NCBI GenBank assembly: GCA_009741485.1
Contig: CM019218.1
Span: 47,408,963 to 47,472,962 of the forward strand
Reading direction: 5' to 3'
DNA: 64,000 nt
DNA from: Malurus cyaneus samueli
Taxonomy: Eukaryota > Chordata > Aves > Passeriformes > Maluridae
Part shown: piece after piece, positions 12,201 to 25,638 of the stretch
Layout: each line of letters opens with the position of its first letter
How positions within the stretch are numbered: position 1 is the stretch's first letter
The notes under the pieces: generated by a model
Told to the model about the DNA's origin: nothing
Database searches by the model: none
The model's input: only the letters and a program-made list of their open reading frames with translations
Position numbers and translations under genes: made by a program

Positions 12201-15200
12201 ATTAACGAACAGAAAAGCACTAAAGCGGTCCTCACCGGCTGGAAATACAGTACTTGCAAAAGGTTCTGTACTTGAGAAATACTTCCATGACACTTTTTGA
12301 ATGTAAGTTTTTATTCCTTGTCAGCACCTTGTCAGGTGTGCTGTGGTAGGGACCCCAGGGCAGTTTCCACCTGCACTAGGGGCTCAGTGAGCACAGCTTG
12401 TGCCCTGTCATCATCTGACTGAGGCAACATCAGAGGCAACACACAGAATATTCTTATTTATTAATCATAGATCACTTCTGAAATACATCAGATAAATGGA
12501 TAATTAATGTGAGATAGCATATTTTACAGTGAATAAGACAACAGCCACAGCCCTACTGCCTCAGTGAGTTTTAACTGCTGCACGAGCATAGCTGGCTGCA
12601 GAGCTGCACGAGTTCTCTGGCTCCCTCAGCAGACCTTCAGGAGGCCAAAGGAATAAAGACTTTAGCCAAGGGATAATCAGTTTTTGCCAAGGTTTGTTCA
12701 GCACACCAATTCTGTTTCTGCCTCTCTGAGTCTAGCCCTGGAAATGACCTCACTGCAGCACCGGGACCTTGGCAGCTGCAGCCCCACAGCAAAAGCTGGA
12801 GAAGGAGATTGCAGCCTCAAGCATCAATCAGCATTTTGGGTTTCCCTAACAGTTCTGGAAGTCAGTGAGTGTGGGTTTGAGGGGAGAGGTTTGTGCTGTC
12901 AGGTTTTAATCTCATCCCTCTCCAGGCATGCTTGTATGATACACATTTACAGATTTTATTATTATTTCATGTAGATATGACTGACTTAAAATTATGAGGG
13001 CTATTCCTGGGCAGAGACAAATCAATGTGGCTCTACTGACTATACTGGAGCTTTGCCAGGGTGGAGAGTCTGAGGATGTGAGCATATAAAAACAGGATCA
13101 TTGCCCTAGAAGAAGCTGTTCACTGGTCTTGTTATGTCTGATCAAAAAATTTCTTAGTAACTCTGAATTATTTCAATTTTGAAGAGCTGGAATTCTGATA
13201 TCAGAAATTATCACGTGCAGATCATGTGACAGAGCTCAGGATCACCAAAATTAGATTTTTGTCACTTGATCACACTGAGCATAAAGGTGCAAAAATAGGC
13301 ATGTTTGAGATGTAAATTTTGATTCCACAAGTTTTTCCTGCATGACACGAGAGCTGGATGGGTTTAAATTCACAAAATGTTCTAAATTTCCTAGGTGACT
13401 TAGAGTGACACAGAGCAGGTGTATTATCCCAGTATGTCCCCACTTTCCCAGCAAAATATGAGTCAGAAATCCAACTTTCCAATTCTCAGTCCTCATGAGA
13501 GTGACTGGATTTCAAGGGTACACTCAGAAATATATATAAAAAAAGGCGGGATTTGAAAACATTGGCTTAGCCCTAAATTTTTGCAGAGTCCCAGTGATCT
13601 ACTCCTGTTTCAATCAATAGTTTCAATTCTGATGCTCTGGATTATATCCTGAACTTGAGCACATCTCCATGGAAGACCCCGAGGAATAAATAAAGGTAAT
13701 CAATTATGTTCCTTGGCTCTACACAATTTCTGTGAAATATCACTTGCATACTCTTCACAGGTGATATAGAGCACACACTCAAATGAATATCTGAGGTAGA
13801 AATTAATAGCTAGCTCTGATCTCTTTTAAAGGTCACAAGCCTGCTAAAATGTTCTCAGTGCATTTTCAAGTATGAGCCTACCCAAAAGCTGTGGATCCTT
13901 TTTCTTCTGCTGGGTTTACAGCACAAGGTGCTTTCTCTCCTTGTGGATCTTCACCTTCAGACCTTCTTAGGCCCTTCCTAGGCTTTGTTTTGGTGATGCC
14001 TGCAGAACAAGAGTCTTTCCCCAGTCCATCTGCCTCCTGCTACTTCCTGCTACCCCAGATGGAGAGTTGGGGTCCAGGAAGCGCAGGGGCCATAGCAGGG
14101 AAAGAAAGGAGCTGCTGGACTTGTAACTAAACACAATCCATTTACAACTCCAATTAGAAATGTTATAGTTAATCCTCACTTGGGAGAGAGGCAGGCAGGC
14201 TGGCAGAAGCAAGGAAGAAATCTTGTAGATAAGAACCAACAGTATCTAATCTCAGCCGAAGCTCTTCCCTTTGTGCTTAGCCGAAATTACTCCACTGGGC
14301 CCTCTGTGCAGCTCTCCCAAACTAATCCAGCATTCATCTCATGACCTACGTTTCCCAAAGAAACTGTTCCAGTAATCAGGAAGAGGCCACAGGTACATCC
14401 CCTGAATTTCCTTTCAGACTCTCAGAAACACCCACGAAGGGCTAAGACACCCCTACACCCCAAAACATTTCCTTATGGACCAGTGCCATGCATTTTATGG
14501 CCCATTAAGACCAGGTAGCTACCTGGGGAGATGACTGAAGAGTGAGTTGGGAATGAAGTTAATTGGGCCAGGTACACAGGAGGCAAAGGAAAGTTGGCAG
14601 GCAGTCCATGCGCCACTCTGGCTGATTATCCTGGTAGTAAACCTTGCACTCTGAGACCACATTTGCTTTCTAGGCCCAGGAAAAATATATGCTTCCTCCT
14701 GTGTTCATTAAGTTGGTATGAGGACTGGTATGCAATTCCTGCAGGAAAAAAAAGATAACTTTCCATGGCTGTGCCATCCTGTATGTGCCTTTCCAGCAAC
14801 TTGCTTCAAGCCCATTTTATTTCCTCTTTGATCACCAGAACTTTCTGCCAGAAATGACACATTAAGTATTTGGCACTCAAGAAAATAAATAAAAAAGGTC
14901 AGTGGGTAAAAAGCATGTCCACACACAGAATGACAGTCCTAAAGAAACCAGAAGCAATGTCAGTGCCCTTTGGAAAATAATCACACAGGCCAAAGGATGA
15001 CTGCCAAAAAATACTAATTTCTTTTATTAGACAGTGCATGTCTTAACCCCATTTTCCTTAATGCTTTAATACACATTTTACCTCATATGACACTGATGAA
15101 AATTTAAAGCCACCTCAAAGAGTATAAGGGTGTATAAAAGGAGCAAAGAAACACTTGTATTTCCTCTTTACCAAAGGGAAGGAAACAAACCTTTGTTAGT

Positions 15201-18200
15201 TAAGGATAGTAAATTGCTAAAAATGCATAATTCTTTTATAATCTTCCAAGAATCCTCCCTTCATACAGCCTCCCTACCAAAGCCCTAAAATATTTCATTT
15301 TTGTCTCTTTCTATAGTACAATTTCAACATACAAAACAGTGTACATGGCTCTTGGTGAGATTTTCAGTGAACACATTAAAATCAAACTGTCCAAGGACTG
15401 GAATCCTGCAACATAAAACTGCAAATATTTTTGGAGTAAGTGTTATATTCATGTCAATCAATTCCAGTCATATTCATCAAGCATATTTAACTATATGCAT
15501 AGATCTTTGGAATATCAAAGATCTGGGAGGTTTACATGATTTTATGAAAATTAAATTATATTTGATGTTATTCTAGTATTTATCAGCCTTGACTTAAAAC
15601 CACATGCTTCATTTAGTTAAAGAAAGTAAGGAGAGAAAAAGCAGAGAACAAAAAGGTTTCCATGAAAATGGCCCTTTTTTAGGAGAAACCTGGTACATTT
15701 TTCTTTCCACTGCCAAAACTCTTCCACGCCCTATCTGGACATAAACCACTTTAAACAAAACCCATAGATATACCTTTACAGCTTCTTCTCAGTCTGCCTG
15801 TAGAAACTGCCACATGTGCAGTGGAGAAAAAGTGCCTAACCCAGTAATAACTTTCCCTTTCCAAGAGGAAATATTTGCCTCAGCATACGCAAGGTTTGGA
15901 AATACAGAAAAGAGTTCCTAAAGGCTGAGCTGTGTTCACTTTTCACAGACATCAGATAAGACCGTTCACACAAAATGAAGGTATGGTTCAAAATAAAGTA
16001 GCAATACAAAAGTGTATGCTGAGATACAGAAACACGAGCCTTGAGCAACAGGAGAAATCAGTCAAAAAAGCTGTGTTATCACACACACATTCACCTCCTT
16101 TCTCACATTCAAAGTGTCTGAAAGTTCCAGTCCAAAATGCACTGACAGAAAAAGTTGTTCAAGTGCCTAAACTTCACATTTAACACACTCACTGCCCTTA
16201 CAAAGTGTCTGTATGGACTTAACCTCACAGACAGCTCAGATGGATAAATATTATCACCCAGAAGCAATCAGCATTTTTATTTCTTTTCTTTCTGTATATA
16301 CCCACAAATATCATTTTCTGTTTTTCCAACTGAAGCAGCCAATTACCTGCTGTGCTTTGTAAGCTCCCATCCACATTCCCCAGGAAACGGATAATGGATA
16401 ACGTGCAGCGTGCAGCACAGTGAGTTCACTCAGATGCAAAATAATTCTCAACTTACTCCAGTAAAGTCTCTCCACTGCATTCACAGCTGAACTATGTGCT
16501 AACTGTATGTATTCACCACGGAAAGACTACACTTTACAGTTATAACCCTGGCAAATGCTGAGCATTTAAATAATTCTGCTTTTCCTTATCTGCACAAAGG
16601 GGTTTTATTCCTCTACCACAGCTGTACACAAAAGAATAGAGTGCCATTTCAAACCAAAACTCTCTGAAGTTCTACTTACCAGCTCGTGATTATATATTCA
16701 GTAAGCCCGAAGAGCTGAAAAGATTTTGTTGCAGGAGACAAAAGTTACAAAAAACCAGGCAAAGTTAACAAAAATGAAGGGAAACTAGCATAAATCCTCT
16801 CTTCATTCATCTACTTAAATGCTCCTGAAGACTAAAAAGACCTTAAAGAAAGTGCTCTCAGCAAAGACTACATCCTCTTGTCAGTCAAACCCTGCATAGT
16901 TTCAGCTAGGCATCCGTCCAAAAAGACATGGAATTATTCTATTTTTGTCTCCCAATGCAAGTGGAAACATTTTTACAGATTTGTGGCGAGGATTTCAATT
17001 TTTATAGTGGTCAGCTAGTAGAGGAATGTAATTAAAGACCCTGATTAATATAAGACAGTCCAGAAAGGAGAAATTGGATAAATCTGGAGACAAACAAAAA
17101 TTCCATTACAAAACAGTCTGATATAAAAGCACATTAAAAACTTCCAATGCAGTTAAAAATCCAGATGTGGTTTACTGGAAGAAAATGGTAAAAACCTTTC
17201 TTTTAAAACAGGATTGTTATCAGTAGTGGGACACCAACAGTTTCAACAAACATTGGCTGATATTTTTTAATTAATAATTTTAGTGAAAAAAAAATAATTA
17301 TATTATGCAGAGCACTAAAAAATTGGTTTACCACCCATGGTATGTCTGGTATGTTACTGTTTTTACTCAACACAGGTGTTTCCTTAAAAGTACTTCACAT
17401 GTTGCCTTTTGCTGCCTTGCAAAATAAACCTTCTAAACTTCTAGCTTTGTAAAGTGGGAAAATACTTTGGAAATTATGTTTGGCTTCTCTTGCATTTGAT
17501 TTTTGCTCTTACTCTATCCATAAGAAAGTATGGCCATTTCCTGTGTACATTCAGTCTGGAAGCTGACTCTGAAACACAACATTACTGATCCATGGAACTC
17601 TTCAGATCCAAGAGTCCTCACAAGGGAAGCTTTTAGTTCAATTCCCTAAAACTCTGTCATCATCAGTTCAAGATGGTTGAACTTTTGTCCCTGCTGACTC
17701 CTCCTCTCTGCTCCAACTTCCTCACCCATTTTTCCTTTCCCAGTTGCTTGCTGTTCTGTTCCCATCCACCCTCGGATGGGCTCCATGGCTGTCCTTTTCC
17801 ATTATGCACTGATTTTTAGTCCTCTTTGCAGCTCTGAGTCCCTCTTCAGGTCCTGCTCACCAATTGGATGCCTCACTCTCAAGGCACCTCCAGCCACTGC
17901 TGCCTGCTGGGCTACCTTCCACACTGCTCCTAAATGTAGAAAACTACCTCCTGATTTAGTCCAAAATGTAAGCTGCTCCTGACTCTCACTATCCCTTAGG
18001 TCCAAGCCTTCATCTACAATCACTAGAAGACATAAGAGAGCTGTAAGTTGGAGGGACAAATAATATTTTAACAGAGAAAAGAAGCACTTGTTGTCCCTCC
18101 ATTCCCTGGCTCTTTACTTACATGTTCAATTTTTTGCTTGGATTTTTTATGTTCCCTTACAGCATAAATGTCCTTGAGGTAGAAATTTTCTCATGCAACA

Positions 18201-21200
18201 TTTTGAATTAGTCTCTAAAATAACAGGATCCAGTCTTTCCACACTGCAAAACAAACAAGAAATAATCTTTTTCTTTAACATTTTGCTACTTATTATCATC
18301 TTGCCCAAATCACAACTCTTCTGAGATGCTGCTTTCAACTAACTGAAGAGATTTGTTTTAGTTTTAGGGATGAAAAAGGGAGATAAAATAATCTCTTTGT
18401 AGATGGGTATGCATTGTAGATGGGTGCCCACACACTACCAGAAAAGACAACAGGCTATTAAAGCTTCAGCAGGACAAGGAAGTTGCTTCCCTTTGAAACA
18501 TCTCAGGCACATACTGTGCAGGTTTCTCTAACCAAGAACATGACATGCTATCACTCCATTCTTTAATTTTCACGTTTGCTGAGAGTGGGACAAGAAAAAG
18601 GGAAGGAGCAGAGAACAAGCTGGAGCACAGGGTTGCAGCAGAAGGGCAAAACTGCCAAGGAGCATTTCTGCTTGGATTACTTCTGGGAATGGAGGATAAG
18701 TACAAGGCAGGATTGTCTCTACTAAACTTGTCAGCCCTTTTCTTGCTGACATGGGAGCTGAATGTCTACATTTAATCCTTAGATACAAGATACATGAAAA
18801 TCCTTCACTGGTGACAGGTAGGGAAGCATTTGCCTCAGGAAGTGCCACAAGGGTACCCAGGAGGCCATAAACATTCTTCAGTTTCCTTTTTACCTCAGAC
18901 TTATGGATAAACAGCGTCACCCATTCCATGCCCTACAAGCCTGCCCATACCTGCTCTGCTGCCTGGTGATGGTTCTTCCTATTCCTGATTCTCTTCTTCC
19001 AAGGTGCCATTTTAGTCCAGCCTTTAGTTCAATCCCTTGCCATCCTCTCCCATGGTAAAACCGTGGCTGTTTTTACAGCTTGCTCCTTCCCAGGCAACCT
19101 TGCTCTCCAGCACCCTGTGAGTGTGCTGGTGCTTGCACCTACAGCAGCTCCACCTGCACCTCCTGGGCAGAGGACAGTGCCTCCCAAACTAGGCCAGCAT
19201 GGAGGGTCTGATTTTAGTTCTGCTTGCCTCAGCGTGATGCTAGTCATCTAGAACATGAATGGAGCTTTCAAGATGAGCAAAATACTATAATTTAGGGAGT
19301 TTGTAATTCTCTAAAAGACCTATGTGTTATGTGCTCAGAGCAGCTCCTAAGTAATAAAAGACTTGTGGTGGCATTACCTGGAAACCAAGGCTCTTAAATC
19401 TCATGTTCCTCCTGCCAGCAATTCTATGCCTTCTCTCTGCAGTGGGCAACCAGACACCTGGAACTAATGCCGATCATTGTTAAACTCCACCACCAGCACC
19501 TAATGCTGCATACAACCATTCTGATATCCAAAATACAGGAAAATCATCAAGGCCTTGTATTATTAATGTCTAATTAACATCACATTTCTTGCTGGCTGGC
19601 AATCAGCCACTATTACACCAGTATGACATTGACTTTTAAAATGGACATGTTTTATGGCACTGATTGCTTAACTGTCTTGTTCTAAAATTGCCTGCTCTCC
19701 AAAATCCATCCATTTTAAAGAGTTCCTGAGAGGCAAAAAGCACTGGATTAAGATTACTGGTGCATTATTGGTCAGAGCGTTAATTTCCTTCCTGTGATAC
19801 CAGGCTGCTTATCATTTTTGACAACACACTTAATTGCTGTTACAACCTCCACAGCTTTTTCATAGGTGCTGTCAAGATTATTTTAATTAAAATAATATCT
19901 ATATAGAGGTTAATGAAAATTGGAGGGAAAAATACAGCAGGAATTTGTCATTTGCCACACTTCATTCACCAGGATTCACAGAGACCAAGTGGGACAAGGA
20001 AAACATTCCTGCGTGGCTTCCACGGAGGTATGGTTTCATCTCACTCAGTTTGTCATGCAGATCCAGAGCCCTTTCCACAGAGAAACCATCAAAATCCTTG
20101 TTACTCTCCTCAGAAATGCCAGTGACCATAGGGTTTGCAAAATCTCCTTCATTAAGTCAAATGCTACTTTGATAACAGCATAGACATAGCCTGGTGTCTA
20201 TGTCTAATTTTCAATACTTTTTCAAAGATAAGAAAATTAGGTATCAAGAAAAGCATTTCTTCTTATACATTTCAAAACCAAATAAATTATGGGAGTTCCC
20301 ACCACATGTTGGAATCCAATGCTTCCAACAACAAATGCACTGAGCACATAATACATTTGTAGTCTACTCACCTTTTTTTAAAGCAGACTAATCTCCCCTT
20401 TAAATAAACCCCACATAAAATTAGAAGAATATCTATTTCTCTTTTTTTCTTCAGTTAGCAACCCTCACTTAGTGTTAAACTGTACCTCTGCAAACTGCTA
20501 CTCTAACAAATTACAAGTTTTCAGTCAAACCAGCACACTGTTCACTGTGTACGGTTACAGCCCACAGACTTTGAAGGCTGTTTCAGGGGTTTCTTGAAGT
20601 AACACTCATGAGTGTAGAGCTCACTCACTCCTCTGTTTTAAATACAATTTATCAGCCACTTGTGTATCTTTTTGTGTAAGTGACAGAAGGCACATCAGTC
20701 ATCTTCTGCAATCCAAAGCAATGCCTTTGGAGGTGGCTGACTATAACTTCAGGCTCCTCTTCTTACTTAGTTCGATCTGTGGTCTCACTTTCTGTCCCAT
20801 GATCAAATCACTAATACCAGTTGCTTTTTATCTGGAAAAAAGATCACCGCCCCAGCTGACACCTCTTCCCACTGAGAGGAACTGTAAATCCACGCCTCTC
20901 TACAGGCAGCAGAAGTAGCATAGGTTGTTTTCCCACAGATTTCCATGCTGTTTACTAAGCTTTCTGCTCTTAGTCCCTTGCCATGCGCCATATTACACCC
21001 ATTATGGCTCCCCTGTTTCCTTCTAATAGGCCCCTCAAGCTCATTTCCAGATGACAGGCAGTTCCTGGAAAAAAAAAAAATTAAAAAAAAAAGAGAGTGC
21101 AGCCAGTTCCTGACTTTTCCCTTAGGAAACAGATTTTGGTGCAACTTGTAGAAACTTAGTACCTGTGACAGGTTGGAGTCTTTCAGACTTTCCTAGTTCC

Positions 21201-24200
21201 ACAGCTGTCAGATGTGTCCCACTCCCTCCTCACAAGTGACAGTCCCAGTTTGAGGATACTGAGTATGGCTGATGAAAACTCGTGCTCCATTCTGGAAAGC
21301 AGAACTCTGAATACTGCAGTGTAACACAGCACAGCTGCTGGAAACTTCTTACGGATTTACTATTGTGTTATGTACTGCTCATGCAGAAAAAACATACACT
21401 TGTTAAAAAAACTATGCATCAGTACCAAAAAAACCCTGGGAAACAAACTGGAAGGAATCCCTTATGAGGTCAACATTGCTGCTTTTCATCAAGGAGAGGC
21501 AGAAAACCGAGGGTCTACTGCAAATAAGGAAAAATCTGTCTGCACAAGCATTGTTACAGAGATTTTCTTGGCCAAATAACTGCCTCACACTGCATCTGAA
21601 CACATCATAGTTCCCCCGTCCTGCCTGCATACATGTGTTGTTCTGCTACAGGGACCTTCTTTTAATATAAAGTTGCCAAACATAAATCAGCCTTGAAGAG
21701 GAATAATTAGAGTAAGTTAGAAGATTAAAACCATGGGAACAAACTGAAATATACAACAGCTTCTCTGTAGCTGTGATTGTCTGTGGGGGAGGCAGAGGAT
21801 TCTTGTTCTCACTCAAAGTCCATCGGGGCATTTTCTGCTAAAGGGGCAGCATTGTCACTCTGTCTGAGATTTCCTCATGCCTTTTTTGTGACTATGATGA
21901 TGCCTCAAAGCCTTTTCTATTAGCCTTTCCCATTATAAACCTTCTTTAGCTCATAATAGTTCATATGCTTTCAGCTGTAAGGATAAAGGAGCTCTTCAAT
22001 CCTCACACACTGCAGTGATTCTGATTACTGGGAGGATATTTGAAATATAATATTGTGAGGAGAGGTGTAATTATGTCTGTATTTGAATGGAACTATTCTA
22101 AGGGGCTTTGCAAAAGCAGACTGTCATAGCTGCTATAGGCCCCTGGGGTCAAGCAGTTCCTCAGGAAACAATCAGGACCTCAAAATGGTCTGGTTGTTTT
22201 TTGGATGCTTGGCAAATTCCACCACCTTCTCAGGAAACTGGTATTAATTATTCTCATTGTAAGTGCTCAAACTGTTCAGTGAACCCTAGCATTGATACCA
22301 GCGCTCCTTAACACTCCCAATGGTACCACCACCATTATTTTCTTTTCCTGGCTATTGGATGCAGTTGCATCCTGCATCACTAGTTTTGTGTATTTTAATT
22401 CTTTTATCATCATTATTATTGTTGTTATTTTCCCTTCCATTGTCTCATACTGAACTCTGCATATCTCAATTTTACTCTTTTTTCCCAATTGTCTCCTCCA
22501 TCCCACTGGAGGCGGGGGGAGAGACCATGAGTGGCTGTGTGGTGTTTATTTGCCTGCTGGGTCAAACCACAACCATCCAATGCAGATTAAACAGCATCCC
22601 AGATTCTTGAGATTAGGGCACATTTCTTCCTCCACATACCATTTAGCCAAAACTGGCCTTCCAAAAACTTGAAAGGGGGAGAAGGAAAATAATCTTCCCT
22701 CTTTGAATTCAAGGTTTGGATTTCAGCCCTTCCTGGTTTATCTTCTCTCATTTTACTTTGTATATATTCTCACTTTTATGTGCTCTTAGTGCCTACAGCA
22801 AGGTCCCCACACAATCTCCACTGAAGTTCTTAATCACCTGACTAGAAAACATGAATTTCCTTTCTCCTTTTCTGCCTCCTTCATGGATTTATTCCAGCAA
22901 CTCAATAATGTAAAATGTGTTATACAAGCCATAGAAAAAGTCAGAGGAAGCCCATCTTTTCATTTCCCAGACAGCCTGACCTAGGCCAAGAGCTCTGTGA
23001 AGAAGTCCAGGTTTTCACAAGCTCTTTCTACCCATACAAGCTGTGACCCAAAACAAAAAGCTTAAACATAGTTTTGCCAAGATAGCCCAAAGTCAGTTTT
23101 TCTGAAAAACCTTCCATCAAAATTTTGTCTTTTTTATGACTCCAGCACCCAGCCAGACTCCATCACCCTAGTGAGACCTGCGCAGTGCAGAGCTAGCTTA
23201 GAAACCTGGCCTGAGGAGTGGGCAACCAGTTTTTCACAGAATCTTTTTACAGATATGCTACAAGACAACACATGTTTCAAGGGAGGAACAGATCCAAATT
23301 TGGACTTAAAGCATCAAGGTCCCTTGGGAGTGCAGGCTGCAGTCAACATCAGTCAAGCACAGGCTGAGAGGAGGGACAGCAATCCCAAGGACCATTCCCA
23401 CGGGATTTCCATAAGCTCAAATTACAGTCTCTCAGGCACCCAAACCAGGCCAGGGAAACACTACAGAAATCACAATCTCTGCAAAGGCCAGCTTCAAAGC
23501 AGCAATTGAGCAGTAACCACATGCAATCATGCAAGAATGCCAAAGCCACAGGAGTCCTTCCACAAAAAATGGGTGCTCTCCATGTTCTAATGCTGTCCTC
23601 CATCACAAGACAAAATTAAGGCTTTGCCTTCCAGAAAAAACAAGCTGAATGGCTGGGTGGCTCATGTGCAGAAACATCTGGACTAGATAGGGAATAACAT
23701 ACAGAAAACAGCCAGCGAGAGTGTCAAAAGTTCAGAGAAGCAGGAACTGAACATCATCCTATTCCAGTCCCATAGGGGAATATATCATAAAAAATCAAGT
23801 CAAAAATTGCAAGCCCATTGTGCAGGAAAAATCGAGAGTACATAACTTTTTAAAATGAATGCTTTCCCATTGCTTTCCCTTCTCTTTATAAATTATGATG
23901 TCTTACAAGTGAAACTCAGAGATTAAAGTATCAAACCCAGTAGATAACCCCAGTCACTAGGCAGGAAACAGGAGGCTTCTGACAGTGGCAGCACATAAAT
24001 ATGTACAATTTCAGGGAAACAACGCTAGAACTTTTCCATACCTCTATTTAGCATCTCACCAAATGGAGTTGTCAAAAGTAGAATGCACATCTGCTATAGG
24101 AAATGCAAAAACAGCAGTCTTACACTTCACGAAGTTGATAATATTGTATTAAATTTCGTTCTGCACTGTTAGGACAAACCATGTGGGACAATCTCCCACA

Positions 24201-25602
24201 AATTACTGTCAGGGAAAAAGATGCCTTCAAGTAGGGTCCCTTTCTCCAAGAGACATATGTTTTGATATCCAGTAGCAAAACAAATAACTTTTTGGATCCT
24301 TATGATGAAATATCAGATTCATTTGTTACATTTTATTCTAGGATTACAAGACATCCTAGTAAGTTTTACTTCTCCTTTAATGAGCAAGAAAAACATTGTA
24401 ATAAATTGTAAATTGTGTTTTTGAAAACATTACAGGATGAAAAAAAAATTCTGTGACACTTGATGATGAAGTAACGTCTATATGTTGTTGTCAGTAAATT
24501 TCAACTACTATGACAGATCTTAGCAGTAAACTCCATCAGAAGCAAGCCAGACATCTGGAATGGGACATCAGCTGAGTTAAATTAATCTGTGTATTACTAT
24601 ATATTAAGATTTTATAATAATATAATGTTAAAATGGCATTATGCTAGAGGCAAAATCACATGGGGAAAATTTTAGTGCACCAGTCTTTCCTTGGCTCGTT
24701 ATTGCCCAGTTCAAAATTCTGCCCTGACTTCCATCTCATACCCTTTTTTTTATGTGCAATGTTCTGCCTCACTGAGCAGACAATAAAGATGGCACCCAAT
24801 GAACATCCTTTTATAACTCCTCAGCCCTCATGACACTGTGTGTTTCTCAAACCCTGTGGTATTACCCTCTATTTTGCTCTTGGATTTTCTCATAGCACCT
24901 GTCATCACCACCATGTTCAAGCTCAGCACAAATCTGAAGTGACAGCATGATTCTTCTCGACAATGCTTTTCTGCCATGAGTGGATACCAGCAACCAGATT
25001 ATCATGAGCTAATTTTGCATGTTTTACTGCTTCCACCAAAGTTGGGTTTTGGAAAACTAATCTGCTTTTGGCAAGGTGGGAGGTTTGGATTCCAAATTCA
25101 TTCTACAAAGGGGTTCCTTCCTTCCCCCATCCACAGTGTAATCTTTTCTCCAGAGGTGTAGAGTGAAATGCTGCTTCACTCACCATCACTTTTAGCAGGA
25201 TTCAGCAGAAGCTCTCTCTTAGCACCATCCAAAACCATTTGAACCTCCAGATATTTTTTATTTGGAAGACCAGTTCAGTTTTACAGACACAGTTGGCCTC
25301 ACCATCATAATTTTCTCCACTCCAGCTTCTTTGCCCTGACGGACACCCTCCTTTAAACTTCCCTCTCAGTACATTAACACATCCCTGGTCATTCTTAAAC
25401 TGTGACAGCAGTGGGAGTAATGTCCCTTGAGATACCTAATTTGAGATGAGGCTGTGCTGTTCCTCAGCTTCCAAAGGCCAGCTGGGAAAATGCTTCATGG
25501 ACTAATATACTGTTTGTTTGGACACTGGCTGATGTATTCTATGTTCTTGTAGCTGTATATGACATTTACTATGAGGCATCATCAGATTTGAGGCAACAAT
25601 CC

Positions 25603-25638
25603 TGAAGATGTGCTCCTCTTTGAAGATGTGCTTCTCTT
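25603..25638. repeat. Two-copy 18-bp tandem duplication
   Basis: The unit TGAAGATGTGCTCCTCTT at 25603-25620 is repeated at 25621-25638 with one substitution (C to T). Confidence 0.85.
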
